A stretch of 49,008 bases of DNA. Source: Lachnospiraceae bacterium UBA4381. Its GTDB lineage: Bacteria > Bacillota > Clostridia > Lachnospirales > Lachnospiraceae. Under the pieces are notes generated by a model. That model was not told the DNA's origin. It saw only the letters and a list, made by a program, of their open reading frames with translations, and made no database searches. Where the stretch lies: positions 1 through 49,008 of the forward strand of contig DGRT01000173.1 in NCBI GenBank assembly GCA_002391105.1, in the 5' to 3' direction. The translations under genes and the position numbers were made by a program. This document shows positions 27,708-35,944 of this stretch, in pieces (the stretch's first letter is position 1; each line of letters opens with the position of its first letter).

Positions 27708-30700
27708 TCATTCTCCTGTTGATAATGCAGTAAAATATCCAGGATTATCGGCAGTTCCTATATGTGCAAAGGAAGCTTTTGTATAGTTAGCAACAGTAAC
27801 ATCAAAATTTGTAGGTCCTCCGCCAACCAAATTGATTAATCCAGAACCGAACATATCCTGATTTTTGTATCCGTCCCCTACAACAAAAGCATCAGATGCG
27901 TATATGGTTCTCAAATTACTTGTATTTGCTGCACCAAACATATTTTTAAAGTTTGTAACATTATTTGTATCAAGAAAAGAAAGATTCAAAGATGATAAAG
28001 CGTAACAATTATTAAACATTTTCTCAGTATTGTTTACATTATTGATACTTCCCGAATCTGCCGAAGAAATCGGTGAAGTACCAGTAGTAAAATCAATAGA
28101 AGCAAGCTTAGTGCATCCATCAAACATAAAACTCATATTTGAAACATTCGAAAGACATATAATATCCATCTTTACATCTGTTAATGCATTATAATTTTGA
28201 AATTGTTGTTTAAATGATTGTTTATCGCCAGTCTTCTTCGAATTAATAATTTCAATTTTTTTCACCCCACTACTTCTGCCACTAAAAAATGCTTTAAAAT
28301 TTGCATCAGAAAGAAGCAAGTTATTTATCGAAATGTAATCAAGCGAACCGCAGTTATTGTATATACCTGTCATTGTTCCTATCGGACATTCTTCGTCAAG
28401 TCCTCCACCAACAAATTTTATACTGCGAAGTGACGAACAACCATCAAGCAATTGTTGAAGAGTTGTTACACTATTAATTCTTAATTCAAGTAAATTGTCT
28501 GCAGCCGCTACAGCATTTCCACTATCATCTCTCTTTGTTCCCACAAAAGCTTTACAGTTAAAAAGCACCCTATACATCATGGTTACATTGGTAGTATTAA
28601 GATTATCAATATCAGCAGTTTTCAGTGCAGTACAACCTGTAAACATTTCATTAATATCTAATAGATTAGCAGAATTTTTCTTAATTCCACCTTCACTAAA
28701 TATGACCTTTTCAAGCTTAGTACAGGTACTAAACATACTTTCAGCCACTTCAACATTACTCCAATCAAAATTTGACAAATTAATAGATGTAATAGACTTA
28801 TCATTTTTGAACCAGTTCATAAACGAAGTAACTTCTGATGTTTCAAGATGAGAAACTATATCAAATTCGCTCACTGATTCAAACCCACGGAAAAGTCCTA
28901 TCATATTTCCTTTACAATGAATCATCTTATCACTAAATTCAGAAGATTTCTGAGCCGCAGAAACTTCCTGATCAGTATCTACCGTATCACTAAAGATAAA
29001 TATTTTATATTTATTATTTTTTTTCCAACTATATCCAATCGTATATGCAGGATAATCAGGATCAAAGGAATCTATTATATAATTACCATCATCATCTAAG
29101 GCTAATAGTTTAGAATTCGAAGGATTAGTTTTAATTTTTGTTTCTGAAAGACAAACCTCCTTAAAAAACGTATAGCCATCCCCGCCATTCCTGTAAGACG
29201 TATCCCCTTTAGCAGGCGGCGCAATATATTTAATCTCAAGCAACGAAGTTAAGCTAGCATTATAAGCTGCATTCGGATTATCAATAAGACTGTTTAAACC
29301 CTTCTTCACAGGTGGAATCAACCCAATATATTTATAAAGATCTTCAGCAGCAGTATCCTTATATACTTCAAAAAGAGTTTCAAAATCCATTGCATCCAAT
29401 TCGGCATACACACCATCATAATCTTTAGTTGTATCAAACAGTTCATCCAGTAGCTGCTTAGAGCAATCCCAATTTCTAGTCTTTACCTCTTCAACATCAT
29501 CTACTTTAGCTCCAGTGGATTTGTTACAATCATATATAGACCAATACTTTACATGGTTAGTTCCTTTATCGATAGTAATAACATCATTTGCATCCGAACT
29601 ATCTGATGCAGGATCTTGATCTTTTATTCCAAAAATAGAATAACTTTCAATATCAGGAATTTCTTTATAAACCTCTAGCCTTTTCTGGTTATTTTCATCT
29701 GTAACATTTTTATATATGTATTTTTTTTCATCATATTCTGTCATCGATAATTCAAGACGAAAATTCTTCTTATCTTCATCTATATCTATATTATCTTCCG
29801 AAAGTCCAGAATTCTTATTCACCCCAAATACAGCGGCATTATAATGATATTTTTCTGTTCCTTGAGTTCCCTCTGTAGAAGAAACATATATCGTTTTATA
29901 GATATTTCCACATGCATATATGTCGATTCCATTATTCTGTAAAGCAGCTAATTTGGTTGCATTATTTTGTTTCAAATCCTCTATATAAGATTTAGCCCAC
30001 TCTGATATTTGATCAAGAGTTTTTCTATCCTCCAAATAATTAGTCTGATTATTTTCCCAAAGTCCTAATAGCCATTTCCCTTGAACAATCTGATCATCAG
30101 TAAATCTAATATCCCGACCACTTGATCTTGCTTTTTCAGACATTTCAACACTTATACCCTCTAACGAGGTTTTACGTTCAACAGTCTCTCCACTTGTATA
30201 TTCAAAATGGATATCACCCTCTCCTTTACCATACTTAAGTGTTACTTCATTATTATCATCACCAGACACACTAACAGTCTGGGTATCCGAATTCCAAGCA
30301 TGAAATCTAAGATTAACATCATAATAATTCTGATCAATATCTGCTTGTAAGATAATCTTAGCATCAGGCTTTAAATATCTAACAATAGAAGACAGATTTT
30401 TCTCGACCTGAGAATCAGACCATACAGATTCTATGCCTAGCAAATCATAGTTTTCTTTATCATTTATATAATCAGGGTTAATAGAATATGTCCAAGTAAG
30501 AGAGCCACTATTATAGTTTTTATCAGCCCATGTAAATTGACAACGGTTATAGTTCTCGTCCTCTCCTCTAGGCATCCAATTAGAATAATCTACATCCTTT
30601 TCAAATCCTAGTTTAGAACTAAAAGCAAACTCCTTATCCTTCTGTACTTCAGAATCTTTTCGAAAAAAAACCACATTTTTAGTTTGGGCATTATTCTTTT

Positions 30701-31493
30701 TCCCAATAAAACTAACAGTTACAGTGATTTCGCCGCTTCCAGTCTCGCCATCGTCTACACCATCTTTATTCTTATCAAATCTTTCTACATTTTTCTTTTC
30801 TTCTTCTGGTGTAACGCTGTCAGGATCCACTACAGAACCATCAGCCATATTTCTAGCACTTGCAGTATCATTTTTTACAAACAGACTATCAGAATGCCAT
30901 ACCACTATAAGATTTCCTGCTGAAACCAATTCTCCTGATTCATTATATGATAAAACTTCTTCAGGTGAATCAATAACCTCCCAAGATTCTTTAGATGTAT
31001 CAGTCCTACTTTCATAATATACATACTTACCATCTTTAGACCTATAAAGAGCCTTGTCTACTGTATAAGCAGCAATAGATTTATATGTACCATCAGCTCC
31101 ATTTGTTTTATCATCAAACTTTGCCTTCGTCCAGATAATAAACTCTGTATCCTGATCCAGTCCTGAATTTGTAAATGCCTGATTCCTAAGATACCATGGA
31201 ATATATTCCAAATTATCTGTATACACATCAGAAAGCATTGCCTGTGAAGATGATAATGCAATTTTGGCTTCTAAAATATATTCTTTCTCTCTTGAATTAT
31301 CCACAAATCCCAACATTAGAGGCACTGCTACTCCTGCAAGGATTGCAATTATAACAAGCACAACAATAAGCTCCACTAGTGTGAAGCCTTTGCTGTGCTT
31401 GGTTGATCTGTTAACTTTATTGTGTTTTCCAGGAAGTGAACAGATAGAGCGTTTTTCTTCCTGTTTTTTATCCATTCTCTTATATCTATTCAT
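27708..31493 (-). CDS. Giant type IV pilin-like protein with DUF285/BspA-type leucine-rich region (1261 aa)
   Basis: First gene of the pilin operon. A 36-residue basic leader precedes KG36|FTLVELIVVLVIIAILAGV, a perfect prepilin site with Glu+5 (E41), and the pilin helix runs into VPLMLGFVDNSREKEYILEAK as in GspG/PulG-type pilins. The middle (about 200-850) is unassigned. Residues about 880-1240 carry repeats such as INLSNFDWSNVEVAESMF, IDNLNTTNVTMMYRVLFNC, LSNVSNMSFMFDGCTKL and LDTNNVTNFKNMF, the DUF285/BspA-like leucine-rich type found in bacterial surface proteins. No sortase signal. ATG at 31493 has GGAGGAAG 6 nt upstream. Role inferred: an adhesive subunit displayed by a pilus. Confidence 0.9.
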   Translation of the reverse strand: MNRYKRMDKKQEEKRSICSLPGKHNKVNRSTKHSKGFTLVELIVVLVIIAILAGVAVPLMLGFVDNSREKEYILEAKIALSSSQAMLSDVYTDNLEYIPWYLRNQAFTNSGLDQDTEFIIWTKAKFDDKTNGADGTYKSIAAYTVDKALYRSKDGKYVYYESRTDTSKESWEVIDSPEEVLSYNESGELVSAGNLIVVWHSDSLFVKNDTASARNMADGSVVDPDSVTPEEEKKNVERFDKNKDGVDDGETGSGEITVTVSFIGKKNNAQTKNVVFFRKDSEVQKDKEFAFSSKLGFEKDVDYSNWMPRGEDENYNRCQFTWADKNYNSGSLTWTYSINPDYINDKENYDLLGIESVWSDSQVEKNLSSIVRYLKPDAKIILQADIDQNYYDVNLRFHAWNSDTQTVSVSGDDNNEVTLKYGKGEGDIHFEYTSGETVERKTSLEGISVEMSEKARSSGRDIRFTDDQIVQGKWLLGLWENNQTNYLEDRKTLDQISEWAKSYIEDLKQNNATKLAALQNNGIDIYACGNIYKTIYVSSTEGTQGTEKYHYNAAVFGVNKNSGLSEDNIDIDEDKKNFRLELSMTEYDEKKYIYKNVTDENNQKRLEVYKEIPDIESYSIFGIKDQDPASDSSDANDVITIDKGTNHVKYWSIYDCNKSTGAKVDDVEEVKTRNWDCSKQLLDELFDTTKDYDGVYAELDAMDFETLFEVYKDTAAEDLYKYIGLIPPVKKGLNSLIDNPNAAYNASLTSLLEIKYIAPPAKGDTSYRNGGDGYTFFKEVCLSETKIKTNPSNSKLLALDDDGNYIIDSFDPDYPAYTIGYSWKKNNKYKIFIFSDTVDTDQEVSAAQKSSEFSDKMIHCKGNMIGLFRGFESVSEFDIVSHLETSEVTSFMNWFKNDKSITSINLSNFDWSNVEVAESMFSTCTKLEKVIFSEGGIKKNSANLLDINEMFTGCTALKTADIDNLNTTNVTMMYRVLFNCKAFVGTKRDDSGNAVAAADNLLELRINSVTTLQQLLDGCSSLRSIKFVGGGLDEECPIGTMTGIYNNCGSLDYISINNLLLSDANFKAFFSGRSSGVKKIEIINSKKTGDKQSFKQQFQNYNALTDVKMDIICLSNVSNMSFMFDGCTKLASIDFTTGTSPISSADSGSINNVNNTEKMFNNCYALSSLNLSFLDTNNVTNFKNMFGAANTSNLRTIYASDAFVVGDGYKNQDMFGSGLINLVGGGPTNFDVTVANYTKASFAHIGTADNPGYFTALSTGE

Positions 31494-31558
31494 AAGCGCT
31501 TCCTCCTGGGGTTTAGGCGCATTTATTCTAGGTTATCACTATATTTATAGTTATGATG

Positions 31559-31587
31559 ATTTTACCATATTTGTGGGGGGATAGCAA
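31559..31587 (-). promoter_or_regulatory. Promoter of the giant pilin operon
   Basis: Minus strand: TTGCTA (31582-31587), 17-bp spacer containing a C6 run, TAAAAT (31559-31564), about 60 nt before the first pilin gene. The rest of the 31494-31831 intergenic region holds a tandem 10-bp repeat TTCTCTGACA (31681-31700) and the hydrolase terminator, and no gene. Confidence 0.65.
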
Positions 31588-31754
31588 CAAAGCGGTTTTG
31601 ATTATGATGTTTTTGTTCACTAAATGTTCATATTTTTGTATATGTTACACGAATTATTTTGTTAATGTTGCACAGATTAGTTCTCTGACATTCTCTGACA
31701 ATCTATATTGAAATACTTTTGAAGGTCCTTTAAAAGTCATTAGAAATTTTTTTC

Positions 31755-31789
31755 AAAAAAGCCCGACTGCAGATGAGTCGAGCTTTTTG
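31755..31789 (-). terminator. Rho-independent terminator after the alpha/beta hydrolase
   Basis: On the minus strand AAAGCTCGACT pairs with AGTCGGGCTTT (one mismatch) around a 7-nt loop and is followed by T6. It separates the hydrolase gene from the pilin operon and may act in both directions. Confidence 0.75.
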
Positions 31790-31831
31790 ATTTCATTTCA
31801 TATTCTTTTATACAGTTTTTCTCCTGCCGGC

Positions 31832-32941
31832 TTATCTTAAAGAAGCGTCATAGAACTCCAGGAACTGCTCAAAAAGCTCAGTGTCAAGACTGCCGGACCA
31901 TCTTTCTCTATCCAGATTATTATGTATATATTCTGCCTTGTCTTCTATAAATCTGTCCTTATTCTCCTGTAAATTATAATCATAATCCAGAGTCTCCAGC
32001 CAAGAATCAAAGCCCTCATTAAATTCATCTATATAAGCTGTATCATTAAAGATATAATTATGTCCCTTGTCTGTAAATTCAAGAAATGTAAATCTGTCAT
32101 CAGCTTTATACTTTTCAAAATACTTATCATATCCAATACTTATCGGAACCACTTCATCATCCCTGCTATGAACCACCATTACCTTTGCATCTGTAGCCAT
32201 AAAGCCATCCATAGCATTACATTCCGAGTATTCTCCATATTTATATCTCTCGTAGAGCCTTACATATGGAAGCATAGTATAGATAAAGTCTCCTGCCTGA
32301 TCCTTACCCTGAGCTTCAAATTCTTCTACAGAACTGTTGAATCCACTGCACTCAATAACTGCCTTAACCTCCGGATGATACTCAAGAACGCTGCTTACAC
32401 AGTATCCGCCCCAGCTATGTCCAAAAAGGCATACAGGAAGTCCCTTTGTCTTATCCAGCTCCTCTACAAAGGATATAGCATGATCCAGATCTATAACCCC
32501 CTGAGGAAATCCTCCAACGCCTTCACCTTCACTCTCATCACATCCTGTAGCATCATAGGCAAATACATAATATCCATTTTGTGCAAAAAAGTCAGCTACA
32601 TCCATATATGAATTGTGACCGCCACCACCGAAGCCATGCGCCATTACAATGACTCCCTTATGTGAATCAGAATCCTTAGCAGCTTCCGATTCATAAAGAT
32701 AGCCCGCAAGCTTCTGCCCCTTATCAGATGTAAATTCATACTGTGTTCGGGAAAGTCCCTCAAAATCCTCAACCTTAAACATCAGCGGCTCATAACTCTC
32801 ACCTCGTATGTTGAAGTTCTGATTATAGATAACAACAGTTAATATGCCATTTGCTATCAGCAAAACTACAAGAAGGATCGCAAAGCTAACGAGTATGTTC
32901 CTTGCAATCCTTCGACGATTTCTCTTTGGTTCAGTGTTCAT
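31832..32941 (-). CDS. Membrane-anchored alpha/beta hydrolase (prolyl-peptidase/esterase-like)
   Basis: 369 aa. N-terminal membrane anchor at about 15-38 after a basic stretch (KRNRRRIARN), so the catalytic domain faces outside. Alpha/beta hydrolase signs: AHGFGGGGHNS (oxyanion region), nucleophile elbow GHSWGGY with S176, acid in VHSRDDEVVP and base in DKGHNYIF. The family (Hydrolase_4/S9-like) hydrolyses esters or peptides; the substrate is not evident. ATG at 32941 has GGAGGT 6 nt upstream. Confidence 0.88.
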   Translation of the reverse strand: MNTEPKRNRRRIARNILVSFAILLVVLLIANGILTVVIYNQNFNIRGESYEPLMFKVEDFEGLSRTQYEFTSDKGQKLAGYLYESEAAKDSDSHKGVIVMAHGFGGGGHNSYMDVADFFAQNGYYVFAYDATGCDESEGEGVGGFPQGVIDLDHAISFVEELDKTKGLPVCLFGHSWGGYCVSSVLEYHPEVKAVIECSGFNSSVEEFEAQGKDQAGDFIYTMLPYVRLYERYKYGEYSECNAMDGFMATDAKVMVVHSRDDEVVPISIGYDKYFEKYKADDRFTFLEFTDKGHNYIFNDTAYIDEFNEGFDSWLETLDYDYNLQENKDRFIEDKAEYIHNNLDRERWSGSLDTELFEQFLEFYDASLR

Positions 32942-33024
32942 CGCACTACCTCCTCATATCTTATGATGACCATATTTTATCCAATAAGATATTAAGGAGT
33001 CCTTAAGAAGTATAAATCTGAAAC

Positions 33025-33813
33025 CTATGCAACCTGTGTTGCTATATCAAGTATATTTTTAGAATAAACAGTACCATAGCCTCTCTCAAGAGGTACGATT
33101 GATACTGCATTATCCAGATCCTCAAGTGATATGTCAGCCGCTTCAACATTATTCTGAAGTGATATATCCACTATTATGTCTGCTTCAAAACGTCTTGACA
33201 GATCACTCATATTAAGGCTCAGATCATAAAATGTATCTGCACTCAGTTCATATGAAAGGGATATGATGTCAAAGGCTTTTCCACCTGATACCTGAAATCT
33301 GTTGAACCATTTTTTTGCCTTCTCATTATCAGTGCTTTCCTTGGTGCCAAGTATGACCTTGCACTCCGGTAATACTGACTTCACACCATTGATGCAGGAA
33401 TTGATCATCCTTGCCTGTTCCTCTGATCCGATCTGTATGCCTATCTCACTGTAAATATCTGTATCTATCTGAACATATTCCGGAGAACAGTCCTTCAGCA
33501 CATTCATAAGCTTGTTAATATTCTCAAAAGCTGCTCTTTCCGACTTTCTTACAAACTGTCTGTTGTCTGCTCCGGTCTCTGCTAAAATCTCTTTATATAA
33601 CGGAAGAAGTCCAAGCCTTACATTCCACTTCATTCCCAGCTTCTTTATACTTTCAGCATGAGATAATATACTGCCGGCACTGTCAGCCACACCTGTTTTA
33701 ATTTCCACGGAACTGATTATAGTTTCAATTCCTTTGGTCTTAAGTGCATTCAGCTCATCCATTCCTGTATTAACAGTAACACTTGCCATCTTATTTAAGT
33801 TTTTCATATTCAC
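33025..33813 (-). CDS. Degenerate TIM-barrel-like protein, possibly GH53-related
   Basis: 262 aa, soluble. Patches recall glycosyl hydrolase family 53 or similar TIM barrels: CSPEYVQIDTDI in place of the PDYVQVGNEI motif, and GGKAFDIISLSYEL in place of the GxxYDIIGxSYY motif. The position of the usual acid/base Glu is occupied by Asp and the motif is altered, so catalysis is doubtful. Start is GTG at 33813 (or ATG at 33807), with a weak ribosome site. It may be a binding or vestigial protein. Low certainty on family. Confidence 0.4.
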   Translation of the reverse strand: MNMKNLNKMASVTVNTGMDELNALKTKGIETIISSVEIKTGVADSAGSILSHAESIKKLGMKWNVRLGLLPLYKEILAETGADNRQFVRKSERAAFENINKLMNVLKDCSPEYVQIDTDIYSEIGIQIGSEEQARMINSCINGVKSVLPECKVILGTKESTDNEKAKKWFNRFQVSGGKAFDIISLSYELSADTFYDLSLNMSDLSRRFEADIIVDISLQNNVEAADISLEDLDNAVSIVPLERGYGTVYSKNILDIATQVA

Positions 33814-33878
33814 ACTCTTTCTTTTGTGTCATGACCACCACAAATCTGATAAACCATACATTTTTTCTTACTGTGATT

Positions 33879-33907
33879 AATCTATTCTGTTTTACGCAAA
33901 GTGTCAA
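33879..33907 (-). promoter_or_regulatory. Promoter upstream of the 33025-33813 gene
   Basis: Minus strand: consensus TTGACA (33902-33907), 17-bp spacer, TAGATT (33879-33884). The leader is about 65 nt. Confidence 0.65.
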
Positions 33908-33924
33908 TTCGTAGAACTGACGAA
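33908..33924. promoter_or_regulatory. Dyad TTCGT-N7-ACGAA directly upstream of the -35
   Basis: A 17-bp inverted repeat (TTCGTAGAACTGACGAA on the plus strand) touches the -35 hexamer of the promoter at 33879-33907. Possible regulator site; regulator unknown. Confidence 0.4.
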
Positions 33925-34003
33925 TATAGAGTGTGATTTTGTAACTATTGCCAAATAGGAACCATTATACCTGCAGACTGTTTCGTAATCAGAAATCTGT
34001 GTA

Positions 34004-35881
34004 CTAGTTCTCCCGAACCGCCCTATGCTGTTCTTTTACCTTATACATCTTCTGATCCGCCGCAGAACGCATATGCTCGATATAATCCACCATATGATAC
34101 GCCCGAGTTTCATAGCCGCAGCTACACATAACCTCAAACGGATTCTTGTGCTGGCTGTTATAATCTATAAGATACTGATAAATATTCTGAATCCATATCT
34201 CAGGATCCTTCTCCTCCTTATGGGTAGCTATAATAGTAAATTCATCTCCTCCGGTACGTGCCGCTATAAAATCTCCGCGAAAGCCTGCCATGATTGCATT
34301 TGCAGTCATGATTATGGCTATATCTCCACCCTCATGTCCATAATTATCATTTATCTTCTTAAGCCCATCTATATCTATACAGCAGATAGTGAGATACCCC
34401 TTGTCCTCGGTAGCCCGCTTCAGCACCTTTTCCTGTCCCTCCCTGTATCCGTGAAGATTGTAGAGACCTGTCAGACTGTCTGTAACACTGAGACGATCCA
34501 GTGACGTTTTCATATAAAAGTTGCTTGCATTAAGACCAATACTCATAATCCACGAGATCAGAAATGACTCAAGCTGTTTAAAGCCTGTCAGTTCAAATAC
34601 CGCATATCCGAGCTGATAGGAAGCGAAGTAAATAGTGGTTACAAAAAGCGTTACCGCCTCATCCCCCTTCAGGACATTTCCGGGTACCAGATCATCTGAG
34701 GAGAATTCCGTTCCCTTGGGCACCTCATGCCCATACTGTACCATAGAGATCATGTCCTTCCAATGCTGCCCTGCCTCACTACGCTCCACACGAAGATTAT
34801 TCTCATGCATGAGCTTACGAATACATATGTAAAGCCTGCTGATATGAAGATACTCCAGAGACTGTAAAGCCGCATCGTACATTTCATTCTTATCCGTTGC
34901 CATAAGGAAATTCTGATTCATTCTCTGAAGACTCTCAAGAAATCCATAGGTCGGATGGAGACGACTGTATTGCTGATTGTAAAAATAATATTTTTCTCTC
35001 CGGTTCATGGATACACATCCACAGGACTGTCTAAGCTCCAGCTCGGAGGGAATATCTACATTTCCTTTTACGATGCCGTCAAGCTCTCCATCCAGTATCC
35101 AATCGACTGCTTTCCTTCCGGCAGTATGGCTGGGACGTATTATCGTTGATATGGTTGGAGAATATTCTTCTCCGTCAGAAATACCATCAAAGCCTGTGAC
35201 TATGATATCCTCCGGCAGAGTGTACCCCTGATTCTTCAGTGAGTCTGCGCAGAATACTGCCATGGTATCATTTGCGCATACTATAGCATCCGGTTTATCG
35301 TATTCCAGAAATTTCTCTGTCACTTCCGCTGCGGGTTTCCAGAATCTACCATAACCTACACGGTTTATGTCAAATGCAATGCCGTGCCTTTCCAGTGAAG
35401 CCTTATAACCCTTCAGGCGGTCTTCGGTCTGAGGATTGCCCTCAAACCCGCCGATATAGTTTATCTTTCTGCAATTATGAACCTCTATCAGATGATCCAC
35501 CATCTTTCCCAGAGCATCGCCCTCAGTAAAGCTGATAGCTCTTTCCGAAGGATAGTTCACGCTATCCACAGTAACCAGCGGAATATCATGGGAATTGCAC
35601 GCATTTTGCAGATTATCAAAATAAGAATCCTCCAGAAAAACATCTGTCAGGATAATAAGTCCGGAGATCTTGTCATAATTAATCAGATCGAACAGATGGC
35701 TTTCCTGTTCTATCACCGTCTGGGAAGCCGGAGGCTCATCAAAAGCAGGACGATGCACAAGGGAATCGTAAACGATAACATTTACATCTCTCTGCTTTGC
35801 GCGTTCCATTACTCCCTGCAATATACGAATCTCATGCTGCCCGTCCATTTTATTCATACATACTGCTATAGTTTTTCTCAT
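34004..35881 (-). CDS. LacI-type periplasmic-binding-like sensor fused to GGDEF diguanylate cyclase
   Basis: 625 aa. Residues 1-285 are a LacI/GalR-type ligand-binding domain without the DNA-binding helix-turn-helix (KTIAVCMNKMDGQHEIRILQGV, CANDTMAVFCADSL, EDIIVTGFDG). A linker of about 150 aa with GAF-like features (DAALQSLEYLHISRLYICIR) leads to a GGDEF domain (about 460-620) with DSLTGLYNLHGY and an intact active site RTGGDEF (544-548). It has no signal peptide, so it should bind an intracellular sugar-like ligand and set c-di-GMP synthesis. ATG at 35881 has GAGGAGG 8 nt upstream. It is the last gene of the signalling cassette, 63 nt after the APC-kinase fusion. Confidence 0.92.
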   Translation of the reverse strand: MRKTIAVCMNKMDGQHEIRILQGVMERAKQRDVNVIVYDSLVHRPAFDEPPASQTVIEQESHLFDLINYDKISGLIILTDVFLEDSYFDNLQNACNSHDIPLVTVDSVNYPSERAISFTEGDALGKMVDHLIEVHNCRKINYIGGFEGNPQTEDRLKGYKASLERHGIAFDINRVGYGRFWKPAAEVTEKFLEYDKPDAIVCANDTMAVFCADSLKNQGYTLPEDIIVTGFDGISDGEEYSPTISTIIRPSHTAGRKAVDWILDGELDGIVKGNVDIPSELELRQSCGCVSMNRREKYYFYNQQYSRLHPTYGFLESLQRMNQNFLMATDKNEMYDAALQSLEYLHISRLYICIRKLMHENNLRVERSEAGQHWKDMISMVQYGHEVPKGTEFSSDDLVPGNVLKGDEAVTLFVTTIYFASYQLGYAVFELTGFKQLESFLISWIMSIGLNASNFYMKTSLDRLSVTDSLTGLYNLHGYREGQEKVLKRATEDKGYLTICCIDIDGLKKINDNYGHEGGDIAIIMTANAIMAGFRGDFIAARTGGDEFTIIATHKEEKDPEIWIQNIYQYLIDYNSQHKNPFEVMCSCGYETRAYHMVDYIEHMRSAADQKMYKVKEQHRAVREN

Positions 35882-35944
35882 AAGCTATGCCTCCTCTATG
35901 GGGTACTACCCATTTCCCATAGGAACAACATCCTATAACCATTT

